From an uncultured Eubacteriales bacterium (lineage in GTDB: Bacteria; Bacillota; Clostridia; Oscillospirales; Oscillospiraceae), in the NCBI GenBank assembly GCA_900549485.1, contig UROG01000016.1:1-47563 (forward strand): a stretch of 47,563 nucleotides of DNA, read 5' to 3'. The position numbers and the translations under genes are program-made. The notes beneath the pieces were generated by a model, which saw only the letters and a program-made list of their open reading frames with translations, did not search any database and was not told the DNA's origin. Position 1 is the stretch's first letter. Every line of letters starts with the position of its first letter. Positions 27,148 through 35,012 of this stretch are shown one piece after another.

Positions 27148-28020
27148 TCAATTCAGCATTGTCTGTCCGCCCGTCACGGGAATGGCCTGCCCTGTCTCGA
27201 ACTCCTGCTCGACGCAGTAGAATATTGCCTTGGAGACGTCCTTCGGGGTGCAGCCGCGATGAATCGGGGATTTTGCAAGATAATACGCCCTGACATCCTC
27301 CACCGTTTTTGCGCCCGGAACCTTGCCTGCGACAAGATACTGCACAAAAAGACCCTTTTCCGGATCGCTCCACAGCGGGCCGTCATAGTAATTGCCGGGG
27401 CAGACGGAATTGACCTTGATGTTCCAGTCAACAAGCTCAAGCGCAAAGCTCTGCGTAAGTCCGATGCCGCCGAACTTAGCGCCGGCATAGGCGAAATTCG
27501 CCTTTGAGCCGACAAGCCCGGACTTGGAATTTATCTGGATTATGTCATAGAATCTGCTCTTATCGGCTTCATACTCCGCTTTCATTATTTCGCTTACATA
27601 TTTTGTGCAGAAGAAATAGCCGTTATAGTCGATGTTCGTGACCGCCTGAAAGTCTTCGGGCGTCATGTTCGGGAGCGCACCCGCCTTGAGAACACCGGCG
27701 TTTGAGATGAATATGTCAATGCCGCCGAAAATCTCGACCGCTTTGATCATAAGGTTTCTGCACGATTCCGGAACGGAAACGTCGCACTGCGCGAACGCAC
27801 TGTGATCGCCGAGCTTTTCAACCGCCGCAAGACCGGCCTTTTCGCCTCTGTTGGCAATAACGACCTGCGCACCCTCGCTGATAAGCTCCTGCGCTATACC
27901 GAATCCAAAGCCCTGCGCACCGCCTGTGACAATGGCGATCTTGCCGGAAAGTCTGCCGGGATAATTGGGGCGTATGCCTACGTGCGCCGCGGCATATGCT
28001 TTAGCTTCTTCAAAAGTCAT
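27148..28020 (-). CDS. Short-chain dehydrogenase/reductase, sorbitol-6-phosphate dehydrogenase-like
   Basis: A 290-residue classical SDR. The cofactor motif is TGGAQGFGFGIA, the N-A-G motif SNAGVL, the catalytic Ser in INSKSG and Tyr-x-x-x-Lys in YAGAKFG. Acidic or basic cues after beta-2 (VIANRGEK) do not settle NAD versus NADP. The first ~25 residues form an N-terminal extension before the Rossmann fold, resembling sorbitol-6-phosphate 2-dehydrogenases. Together with the SorE-like enzyme it gives the operon two oxidation or reduction steps on adjacent carbons, as in ketose/polyol interconversion. Confidence 0.85.
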   Translation of the reverse strand: MTFEEAKAYAAAHVGIRPNYPGRLSGKIAIVTGGAQGFGFGIAQELISEGAQVVIANRGEKAGLAAVEKLGDHSAFAQCDVSVPESCRNLMIKAVEIFGGIDIFISNAGVLKAGALPNMTPEDFQAVTNIDYNGYFFCTKYVSEIMKAEYEADKSRFYDIIQINSKSGLVGSKANFAYAGAKFGGIGLTQSFALELVDWNIKVNSVCPGNYYDGPLWSDPEKGLFVQYLVAGKVPGAKTVEDVRAYYLAKSPIHRGCTPKDVSKAIFYCVEQEFETGQAIPVTGGQTMLN

Positions 28021-28151
28021 GATACTTTCCTCTTATTATTTCAATTTGTTTATGAGGTGGGGCTATGCGAACCCTTTGCGCCGCTCAGAGCGGCAAAGCC
28101 GCTGCTGTAAGCGCGGATCGCCCGACCGAAAACGATGTTTTCAATCAAATA

Positions 28152-28997
28152 TCAGTACATCTGATCTTCTATCGCTTTTTCTATTTTGAGGTTTTCCTCA
28201 TTTCCCGTGCGGAAGGACATATAGGAATAAAGCGCGTCGATTATCGTAAGCTCCGCAATTCTTGATGAAATGGCGACAATACGGTATCTCGTTTCGTTGG
28301 CCGAGGTGAAAAGCGAAATATCCGCAAGCTCCGTCAACGGAGATTTGCCCATGCTGCTGAGACTTATCACCGTCGCGCCGTTGCTTTTCGCTATCTGCGC
28401 GTTATCCACCACCGCCTTAGACGAGCCGGAATGGCTTATCGCAAAAACAACGTCCTCTTTCTTTGCGTATGCCGACACTATCGCCTGCAAATTCAGATCC
28501 GAATATGCTGCCGCGTCAAGCCCGAGACGTGAGAACTTGTGCTCCACATCGGAAGCGACAGCGGCCGACCCGCCGACACCGAAGATCAGGATGCGCCGCG
28601 CTTTCAGCAGCGCCTCGGCGGCTCTTTCCATATCCGCGGCATTGAGATTGTCGCGTGTGAGGTTGACGGCGTCTACCGCGGCGGCAAAAACCTTCTGGAT
28701 CGCGTTCGGCATACCGTCGCTTGCCGTGACCTCCTCTCCCGCGCACTGAATAGGCGCGTTGAGACTTTGTATCAGGGCGATCTTCAGCGCCTGATATCCG
28801 GAAAAACCGATATTCCTGCATGCCCGTATGACCGTCGGTTCCGAGACGCCGCAGCAGTCCGCAAGCGCGCTTACCGAAAGCTTGATGACCTCGTCCGGAT
28901 TGCAGGAGATATACTCCGCTACCATGGCTTCGGATTTGCTCAGTTCCGGTATCAGACTGCGTATTTTAAATATGAGTGCGGAATCCTCTTTTGCCAT
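28152..28997 (-). CDS. MurR/RpiR family transcriptional regulator
   Basis: A 281-residue regulator: N-terminal HTH_6 domain (LSVSALADCCGVSEPTVIRACRNIG, helix-turn-helix ~40-62) and C-terminal SIS domain (~125-255) with ILIFGVGGSAAVASD and FAISHSGSSKAVVD, the phosphosugar-binding loops. The ATG overlaps the stop of the E1 gene (TAATG), so it is co-translated with the enzymes it probably controls. Its likely targets are the palindromes at 34289-34305 and 34322-34336, which resemble the operator of HexR, another RpiR member. The ligand is probably a sugar phosphate made or used by this operon. Confidence 0.92.
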   Translation of the reverse strand: MAKEDSALIFKIRSLIPELSKSEAMVAEYISCNPDEVIKLSVSALADCCGVSEPTVIRACRNIGFSGYQALKIALIQSLNAPIQCAGEEVTASDGMPNAIQKVFAAAVDAVNLTRDNLNAADMERAAEALLKARRILIFGVGGSAAVASDVEHKFSRLGLDAAAYSDLNLQAIVSAYAKKEDVVFAISHSGSSKAVVDNAQIAKSNGATVISLSSMGKSPLTELADISLFTSANETRYRIVAISSRIAELTIIDALYSYMSFRTGNEENLKIEKAIEDQMY

Positions 28998-31468
28998 TAT
29001 ACGCCGGCTTTCTCGCGCTTGATCTGCTCGACCGGGGTGAAGTTGTGCACGGGCGTGGCTACTCCAAGCGGCATGATCTTCTGATCTATCGCGTCAATGA
29101 TCCACTGAGCCTGCGGGAAGAACTCCTTCTCAAGCTCGGCACAGGGGGTTATCCAGTTTTCGGAGCCGATGAGTACGGGAGGCGCGTCGAGATAGTTGAA
29201 GCACAGCTCCGTTATATTGCGGGCAACGTCGTTCAGATGACTGCCGCGTGCGCAGGCGTCGGAAGCAAGGACTATCCTGCCGGTCTTTTTAACCGACTCA
29301 ACTACCTTTTCATAGTTGAACGGGACGAGAGAACGTGCATCGATGATCTCTGCGGAAACGCCGTACTTCTCCTGCAATTCCTTTGCGGCGGTCATCGCCG
29401 CATAGAGCGTTGCGCCCACAGTGAGAATGGTAACGTCTGAGCCGACGCGCTTTATATCCGGTTCGCCGATCTCTATCTCATAGGGTGCGGCGGGTACTTC
29501 ATGGAACAGCTCGCCCTTGCCGTAAAGTCTCTGGCTTTCAAAGAACAGTACGGGGTCGGTGCCGTTGAGTGCGGCGGTCATAAGTCCCTTCGCGTCATAA
29601 GGCGTAGCCGGGAACACGACCTTGAGGCCGGGGATATGCGCGGCAAGACTCGTCCAGTCCTGCGAATGCTGCGCCCCGTACAGAGCGCCCACGGAGATGC
29701 GCAGGACGACGGGCATCTTTATCTGACCGGCGGTCATTGCCTGCCATTTTGCAAGCTGGTTGAATATCTCATCGCCGGCGCGTCCCATAAAGTCGGCATA
29801 CATAAGCTCCACACAGGCGCGTCCGCCCAGCATTGCATAGCCGACGGCGGCGGAAACTATCGTCGCCTCGGAAATGGGGGAGTTGAAAAGTCTGTGGAAA
29901 GGAACGGATTTATACATATCGGTGTAAACGCCGAACGCACTGCCCCATTCGCGCATATCCTCGCCCCACGTCGCAAGGGTGGGGTCCTCGTAGAACTTAT
30001 CGAGTATCGCTTCAAAGAGCGCGTCTCTGTATGCATAGACCGTTGCCGCACTCACCGGAGAGCCGTCCGGCTTGAGGCCGAAATGAGCCTTTTTCTGAAT
30101 CTTCTGCCAGCGCGGGTTATCCTCCTTGGCGCCGATCACGTCAGGCTCGCGCTCATCCATTTTTGCTATCTTCCGGTTTGAGAACATATACCTTGCTATC
30201 GCGTCAGGCTCCTTCTCAAAGTCCATTCTCGGAGAGATTTTTTCGTCAATGGCAAGCTTGAAGGTTTCAAAAATATTGTCGGCGACTTCCTTTTCAAGGA
30301 GAGCAAACTCATCCTCGGAGGCTATGCCCGCTTCTATCAGCTTACGTCTGAACACAACGGTGGAGTCAAATTCGCGCCACGCATCGATCTCCTCTCTGGA
30401 GCGGTACGCGTTCTGGTCGGAGGGAGAATGTCCGGTGTAGCGGTATGTGAGCACATCAAGCAGCACGGGGCCTTCGCCGTTTTTCACAAGAGGCAGCTTG
30501 CGGCGGTATGCGTCTATGACGGCAAGCGGGTCAAGTCCGTTCACGCGCTCTGCGTGCATATTATCGACATTCACGCCCGCGCCGAGACGCGCAACATTGT
30601 GGTATGCCATAGTCTCGCCGTTGGTGCGCCCGCCCATGCCGTAGCCGTTATCCATGATGTTGAAGATGAGCGGCAGACCGCCCTTGAAGCCGTCCTCCCA
30701 CAGCGTCCTGAACTGATCCATGGAAGCAAAGTTCATCGCTTCATATACGGGGCCGCAGCCGATGGAGCCGTCGCCGATGTTGCATACGACGACGCCGTTC
30801 TGCTTGTTTATCTTCTTATAGAGCGCGCCGCCCGCGGAAATGGGAGCGGAGCCGCCGACTATCGCGTTGTTGGGGTACACGCCGAACGGCAGGACGAACA
30901 GGTGCATGGAGTTGCCAAGTCCCTTCGCAAAGCCCGTCTCGCGCCCGAACAGCTCTGCGGTAAGACCGTAGAACAGGAACTTGACCGCCAGCTTCTTGAC
31001 GTCCTTTTCGTCAAAATGCGCCTTCACTACCTCAAGTATCTTGCCGTCAAGCATGGACGCCATGCGCTTCATAAGCTCATCCTCGTGGAGCTTTTCAATG
31101 GCAGAAAGGCTCTTTGCAATGACCTCGCCGTGGCTTCTGTGCGAGCCGAAAACAAAATCGTCCGGCTGGAGCATGAACGCCTCGCCGACAGGTGCGGCTT
31201 CCTCGCCGATATAGAGGTGGGCGGGGCCGGTGTACATATACTCAATTCCGTTGAAAACCTTTTTGGTGCGGACCTCGAGAAGCATATTCTCGAAGGAGCG
31301 GATATACCACATATCGCGCCAGATCGTAAGCAGCTCATCCTTGGTGAAGCTGCCTGCGTCAAATTCTTCCTTTACGGTCTTTTTATATGCAAAAACGGGG
31401 ATATCTTCAAAATGTATGTCGCTCTCATGAAGCAGCACGTTAGGATCATAAAACTGTTCTTTAGACAT
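28997..31468 (-). CDS. 2-oxoacid/acetoin dehydrogenase E1, alpha and beta fused
   Basis: An 823-residue thiamine-diphosphate enzyme. Residues ~30-420 are the alpha part (GSHRSHGEVIAKS, then the ThDP motif GDGSIGCGPVYEAMN with downstream FNIMDNGYGMGG). Residues ~480-815 are the beta part (EDMREWGSAFGVY, SEATIVSAAVGYAMLGGR, GALYGAQHSQDW, and the C-terminal transketolase-C-like region). It decarboxylates a 2-oxoacid, or cleaves a diketone/acetoin type substrate, and transfers the acyl group to lipoyl-E2. Fusion of alpha and beta into one chain occurs in some bacteria. Substrate class cannot be decided by eye. It lies between lpdA and the RpiR gene. Confidence 0.9.
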   Translation of the reverse strand: MSKEQFYDPNVLLHESDIHFEDIPVFAYKKTVKEEFDAGSFTKDELLTIWRDMWYIRSFENMLLEVRTKKVFNGIEYMYTGPAHLYIGEEAAPVGEAFMLQPDDFVFGSHRSHGEVIAKSLSAIEKLHEDELMKRMASMLDGKILEVVKAHFDEKDVKKLAVKFLFYGLTAELFGRETGFAKGLGNSMHLFVLPFGVYPNNAIVGGSAPISAGGALYKKINKQNGVVVCNIGDGSIGCGPVYEAMNFASMDQFRTLWEDGFKGGLPLIFNIMDNGYGMGGRTNGETMAYHNVARLGAGVNVDNMHAERVNGLDPLAVIDAYRRKLPLVKNGEGPVLLDVLTYRYTGHSPSDQNAYRSREEIDAWREFDSTVVFRRKLIEAGIASEDEFALLEKEVADNIFETFKLAIDEKISPRMDFEKEPDAIARYMFSNRKIAKMDEREPDVIGAKEDNPRWQKIQKKAHFGLKPDGSPVSAATVYAYRDALFEAILDKFYEDPTLATWGEDMREWGSAFGVYTDMYKSVPFHRLFNSPISEATIVSAAVGYAMLGGRACVELMYADFMGRAGDEIFNQLAKWQAMTAGQIKMPVVLRISVGALYGAQHSQDWTSLAAHIPGLKVVFPATPYDAKGLMTAALNGTDPVLFFESQRLYGKGELFHEVPAAPYEIEIGEPDIKRVGSDVTILTVGATLYAAMTAAKELQEKYGVSAEIIDARSLVPFNYEKVVESVKKTGRIVLASDACARGSHLNDVARNITELCFNYLDAPPVLIGSENWITPCAELEKEFFPQAQWIIDAIDQKIMPLGVATPVHNFTPVEQIKREKAGV

Positions 31469-31517
31469 TTTCTTTCTCCTTGTTATGAGTAATTAACCGT
31501 TCCTATCGTTTTTACCG

Positions 31518-31539
31518 CGGCTTTGCCGAAGCAAAACCG
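31518..31539 (-). other. UUCG-loop hairpin between lpdA and the E1 gene
   Basis: On the minus strand CGGTTTTGC, TTCG loop, GCAAAGCCG: nine-bp arms with one mismatch. There is no T-run, so this may be an mRNA-stability or processing element within the operon. Confidence 0.42.
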
Positions 31540-31551
31540 CTCCCGATCGAA

Positions 31552-32925
31552 TTAAAGCTTTGCGGCAAATATTGCTTCTTTTATTATTTCGGAATAGGTG
31601 GGATGCGGATAGACATAGGATTTCATCCTCTCGACGGGCATTTCGTTGCCTATCATCATCGAGCAGACCGTAATAAGCTCGGACGCGGGGCCGCCGACTA
31701 TCGTCGCGCCGATAAGCGTCTTTTTCTTCTTGTCAAAAACCGCCTTGATTATCCCCTTGCCATTGTCGTTTTCGGCAAGGTACAGCCCTGAATAGTTCAT
31801 GCTGAGCTTTACTCCGACCGCGTCGATCCCCTTAGCCCCGGCGCTCTCAACCGTTTCGCCGACAAAAGCGGCTTCCGGCTCGGTGTGTACAAGAGAGGGG
31901 ACGACATTCCAGCACATGGGGTCTTTCCTGCCGGTGATATGCTTTACAGCGACCTCGCCCTGCCGGTACGCAACGTGCGCCAGCATACCCGTTCCGTTGC
32001 AGTCGCCTATCGCGTACACGTTGGGTACGCCGGTCATACAGTATTCGTCAACGCTTATTCTGCCCTTTTCGGTGGGGACATGGAGCGTTTCAAGCCCGAA
32101 ACCGTCGATATTTGCCGCCCTGCCGATGCAGAGAAGCACCTTATCGCACTTTATTTCGTCTCTCTGTCCGCCTGCTTCAACGATAACCGTACCCTTGCCG
32201 AAAGAAACGGCTCTCGTATTGAGGCGGAAGCTCATACCAAGCTCCTCGCAGGCTTTTTTAACGATCTCCGTCGCTTCCGCGTCAAGCTCGCCCGCGACCT
32301 TTGTAGCGGCTTCCACTATCTCCACCTTCGTGCCGACCATTGCATAATATGTAGCCATTTCAAGACCTATCACGCCGCCGCCGACGACGCACAGCCTTTC
32401 GGGTATCTCCTCAAGCTCAAGCAGCTCCGTGCTGGTGAGGACAAAGCCGTCCGCAAGCGCCTCTTTAAGTCCGTCAATACCGGGGATAATGGGATGCGAA
32501 CCGGTTGCAAGGATGAGATTTTTCGTATGATATGCCGTTCCGGCGGCTTCGACGATTATCCCGTCTGCGTCCCTGCCGAGGATGCGCCCCTCCGCCTCAA
32601 CGGTCTTGACCTTGGCGGCTTTAAGTCCCGCCTTGACGCCCGCCACAAGATTTGCGGTAACGGCTCTCTTACGCGCAACGACCGCTTTCTGGTCAATGGA
32701 AACGCCTTCGCAGTTCACGCAGTAGGTTCCGGCGCTCTTGCAGGCGTGGAAAAGCTTCGCGCTGCGCAGGATCGTCTTTGTGGGGATGCAGCCCTCATTG
32801 AGACAGGTACCGCCGATATGCCGTTTTTCGATAAGCAGCGTCTTCAGACCCGCCTGTCCTGCACGCTCTGCGGCAAGATAGCCGCCGGGACCTGCGCCGA
32901 ATATTGTTACATCAAAATCAGCCAT
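31552..32925 (-). CDS. lpdA: Dihydrolipoyl dehydrogenase (E3)
   Basis: A 457-residue FAD disulfide reductase that reoxidises dihydrolipoyl-E2 with NAD+. FAD motif GAGPGGYLAAERAGQAG; redox pair Cys41 and Cys46 in GGTCLNEGCIPTK; NAD motif VVGGGVIGLEMA; YAIGDCNG; catalytic His in HPTYSEIIKEAI near the end. Complete and normal length. GAGAGG lies about 7 bp before the ATG. A hairpin with a UUCG loop (31518-31539) separates it from the E1 gene. Confidence 0.96.
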   Translation of the reverse strand: MADFDVTIFGAGPGGYLAAERAGQAGLKTLLIEKRHIGGTCLNEGCIPTKTILRSAKLFHACKSAGTYCVNCEGVSIDQKAVVARKRAVTANLVAGVKAGLKAAKVKTVEAEGRILGRDADGIIVEAAGTAYHTKNLILATGSHPIIPGIDGLKEALADGFVLTSTELLELEEIPERLCVVGGGVIGLEMATYYAMVGTKVEIVEAATKVAGELDAEATEIVKKACEELGMSFRLNTRAVSFGKGTVIVEAGGQRDEIKCDKVLLCIGRAANIDGFGLETLHVPTEKGRISVDEYCMTGVPNVYAIGDCNGTGMLAHVAYRQGEVAVKHITGRKDPMCWNVVPSLVHTEPEAAFVGETVESAGAKGIDAVGVKLSMNYSGLYLAENDNGKGIIKAVFDKKKKTLIGATIVGGPASELITVCSMMIGNEMPVERMKSYVYPHPTYSEIIKEAIFAAKL

Positions 32926-32974
32926 GGTATTACCTCTCTGTTCTTATTGTCTTTTCTTATTGTCTTTCCGATGA

Positions 32975-34213
32975 TCATTCTGCCAGGAGCAGGGTAAAGC
33001 TTTCAAGCCTGCGGCAGAAGTCGTTCAGGAACTTGGCGGCGGGCGCACCGTCAACCGCACGGTGGTCTATGGTAAGGCAGATAGCCATTGCCCGGTACAT
33101 TTCTATCTCGCCGTCCTTGCCGGGGCGCACACGCCATTCGGGAGAGCCGACGCCGACAATGCAGGTCTGCGGCGGATTGATCACGGGCGTGAAGCCGGAA
33201 ATATTGTTGTTGCCGAGGTTGGTGACGGTTATCGTGCCGCCTGTGAGCTGTGCAGGGGTTATTGTATTGTCGCGGCAGGCGGCGGACAGCGCCTTTGCCT
33301 CGCGTGAGATCATATTAAGGCTCTTGAGATCGGCATTGGGAAGCGTAGGCACCATAAGGCCGCGCTCGGTATCGGTCGCAACGCCGAGATGCACTCGGTG
33401 GAATATTTTGGTTTCCTTATCGGAATAATGCGCGTTGAAGATCGGGTAATCCAGAACGGTGCGCGAAAGCGCAAAAAGTATCATATCGTTTATCGACACG
33501 TTGGGATAGCCAAGCTTTTCGCGGTTTTGCTTTATCATCTCGCGGTATTTGAAGATAGCGGTCGCGTCAAAGTATGCCGTCAGGGTAAGCTGCGCCATGG
33601 AGCTGAGCGATTCATGCATATTCTTGGCAATAGCCTTGCGTATGCCGGTATTCTTGACCGTCTCGAACTCTTCCTCGTCGGCGGTATCGGCCGCTTTCGC
33701 CGCTATGACCTTCTTTCCGCCTGCCGCAAGCGCCGCTATATCTCTCTCGATAACTCTGCCCTCGGGGCCGGTGGGTGCTGCATCGTGCCAATCAACTCCG
33801 GCGCGTTCTGCCGCCGCCTTGGCCCTCGGCGAAGCAAAGCCCTGGTTATCTGCGGCAGGCGCGGAAGTCTCGGCGGGTACTGCGTCCGCCGCTGCCGGAG
33901 CGGCTTCGGGCGCGGCAGTCGGAGCGGCTTCGGGCGCGGCAGTCGGGGCGCTCTCGGGACGCTCAAAGCTCTCGCCCGGTTCGCCGATCGCGCAGACTGC
34001 CGCCTTGATGGGAACATCGTCGCCTTCCCCGGCAAAGATGCCGAGAACGGTTCCGGCAGTCTCGGATTCTATTTCAAAAGTGGTTTTGCCGGTTTCTATT
34101 GAAAAAAGAGGAGTGCCGACACTGACGGCATCGCCTTCCTTGACCAGCCACTCCGCAATAACCGCGGACTCCTCCGTCAGCCCCTGCTGAGGCATAGTAA
34201 TGATAGTCGCCAT
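32975..34213 (-). CDS. Dihydrolipoamide acyltransferase (E2)
   Basis: A 412-residue E2, first gene of the operon. One lipoyl domain (1-78) with the lipoylated Lys43 in IETGKTTFEIES (usual form ETDK). An Ala/Pro linker (~85-120) contains a duplicated APTAAPEA. The peripheral-subunit-binding domain follows (FASPRAKAAAERAGVDW, then GPEGRVIERDI), and the catalytic acyltransferase domain ends with the active-site motif DHRAVDGAP. It moves an acyl group from E1 to CoA. AAGGAG sits 8 bp before the ATG. No lipoate ligase gene is in the window. Confidence 0.94.
   Translation of the reverse strand: MATIITMPQQGLTEESAVIAEWLVKEGDAVSVGTPLFSIETGKTTFEIESETAGTVLGIFAGEGDDVPIKAAVCAIGEPGESFERPESAPTAAPEAAPTAAPEAAPAAADAVPAETSAPAADNQGFASPRAKAAAERAGVDWHDAAPTGPEGRVIERDIAALAAGGKKVIAAKAADTADEEEFETVKNTGIRKAIAKNMHESLSSMAQLTLTAYFDATAIFKYREMIKQNREKLGYPNVSINDMILFALSRTVLDYPIFNAHYSDKETKIFHRVHLGVATDTERGLMVPTLPNADLKSLNMISREAKALSAACRDNTITPAQLTGGTITVTNLGNNNISGFTPVINPPQTCIVGVGSPEWRVRPGKDGEIEMYRAMAICLTIDHRAVDGAPAAKFLNDFCRRLESFTLLLAE
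33897..33944. repeat. Tandem 24-bp duplication in the E2 linker
   Basis: Two exact copies of a 24-bp unit (33897-33920, 33921-33944), with a degenerate third start after it, encode the repeated APTAAPEA of the flexible linker. Such repeats readily change copy number and alter only linker length. Confidence 0.75.
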
Positions 34214-34276
34214 ATTGATCTCCTTTTTTATAATTTATAAAACCTCGTTCTGCGGTCAGCAATATCTGACGGATAC

Positions 34277-34305
34277 AGTGTAGCACTCTTGTAATAAAAT
34301 TACAA
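34277..34305 (-). promoter_or_regulatory. Sigma-A promoter of the E2-E3-E1-RpiR-SDR-PHP-dehydrogenase operon
   Basis: Minus strand TTGTAA (34300-34305), 17-bp spacer, TACACT (34277-34282). Start near 34270, leader about 57 nt to the E2 ATG. The -35 box and part of the spacer lie inside the palindrome 34289-34305, the normal arrangement for repression. Confidence 0.75.
34289..34305. promoter_or_regulatory. Probable RpiR-family operator 1 (HexR-like palindrome)
   Basis: Perfect inverted repeat TTGTAAT, AAA, ATTACAA on the plus strand. The central 15 bp match the HexR consensus TGTAATTAAATTACA at 14 of 15 positions. It overlaps the -35 box of the operon promoter, and an RpiR regulator is encoded in the operon. 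Confidence 0.68.
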
Positions 34306-34321
34306 TATTTCTCTGACAAAA

Positions 34322-34336
34322 AGTAGTGAAACTACA
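34322..34336. promoter_or_regulatory. Probable RpiR-family operator 2
   Basis: GTAGT-GAA-ACTAC palindrome centred 32 bp (about three helical turns) upstream of operator 1. It shares the GTA...TAC half-sites and 11 of 15 positions with it. Two sites on one helix face would allow cooperative binding. Confidence 0.5.
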
Positions 34337-34407
34337 TGACAAATTTTTGCCGCGGATTTTGTGCATTTTCACCGAATACAGCGCCTGCGTTTTTACGGTG
34401 CCCGCTA

Positions 34408-34437
34408 TCATATATATCTTCGCGTTTCTCATATACT
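34408..34437 (+). promoter_or_regulatory. Sigma-E-like promoter for spoIIID
   Basis: TCATATAT (34408-34415), 14-bp gap, CATATACT (34430-34437). This fits the mother-cell sigma-E pattern (ATA at -35, CATAcAnT at -10) as known for Bacillus spoIIID. Start near 34445, 20 nt before the ATG. Confidence 0.65.
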
Positions 34438-34464
34438 CTGACAAGAGATATTGGGAGTGGTGAC

Positions 34465-34713
34465 ATGTATAATGATATTGAAGAAAGAGCCTGTGACGTG
34501 GCAAGGTACATTGTGGAAAACAAGTCTACGGTTCGTGCGGCGGCAAAGGAATTCGGAATAAGCAAGTCCACCGTTCACAAGGACATAACCCAACGGCTTG
34601 AAAAAGTCAATCCTTCTCTTTTTGATCAGGTTCGTGTGCTGCTTGACACAAACAAAGCGGAGAGACATATTCGCGGCGGTCTGGCAACCCGCCGGAAATA
34701 CAAAGGAGAATAA
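34465..34713 (+). CDS. spoIIID: Sporulation transcriptional regulator SpoIIID
   Basis: An 82-residue DNA-binding protein of the sporulating mother cell, turning sigma-E genes on or off and preparing for sigma-K. The whole sequence follows the family: YNDIEERACDVARYIVE, the helix-turn-helix TVRAAAKEFGISKSTVHKDI and the basic C-terminal part ending AERHIRGGLATRRKYKGE. GGGAG lies 7 bp before the ATG. This gene marks the organism as a spore former. It diverges from the E2 operon and stands alone. Confidence 0.97.
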   Translation: MYNDIEERACDVARYIVENKSTVRAAAKEFGISKSTVHKDITQRLEKVNPSLFDQVRVLLDTNKAERHIRGGLATRRKYKGE

Positions 34714-34769
34714 GCCGGCCTGTCGAAGATGCAGCAAATCGTTTTTCAGACAGATGAAAGAGTCCGAAA

Positions 34770-34817
34770 CCGCTTCCCGTGTTCCCTAAGTCCGGGGCAT
34801 GGGAGGCGGCTTTGTTT
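34770..34817 (+). terminator. Imperfect terminator-like hairpin after spoIIID
   Basis: CCGCTTCCCGTG (34770-34781) pairs imperfectly with CATGGGAGGCGG (34798-34809), followed by CTTTGTTTG. The rest of 34714-35012 is AT-rich with the promoter listed separately and no other gene. Confidence 0.42.
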
Positions 34818-34938
34818 GTGCATTGTTTTAAATGCATTTTATTCGCAATCTTGCAAAATTGCATTTATTCAAATCGTTTATAAAAACTTTTTCGTCATAA
34901 TGTCATTTTACAAACCGTAAAATTGTGTAATCTGTAAA

Positions 34939-34967
34939 TTGACTGTTGACCGTTCTGATGATAAACT
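34939..34967 (+). promoter_or_regulatory. Probable promoter of the P-loop ATPase-korDABC unit
   Basis: TTGACT (34939-34944), 17-bp spacer, TAAACT (34962-34967). Start near 34974. An overlapping TTGACC at 34947 makes the exact -35 uncertain. Confidence 0.55.
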
Positions 34968-35012
34968 GATAGTTGGTATAGGAGTTATTTCAAGGACAAC
35001 GAGGCAGTTTTT

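Noticed and set aside
30428..31492. A 354-codon plus-strand frame opposite the E1 gene
   Set aside because: Antisense to a clearly conserved enzyme, low-complexity His/Val/Ala content, no RBS.
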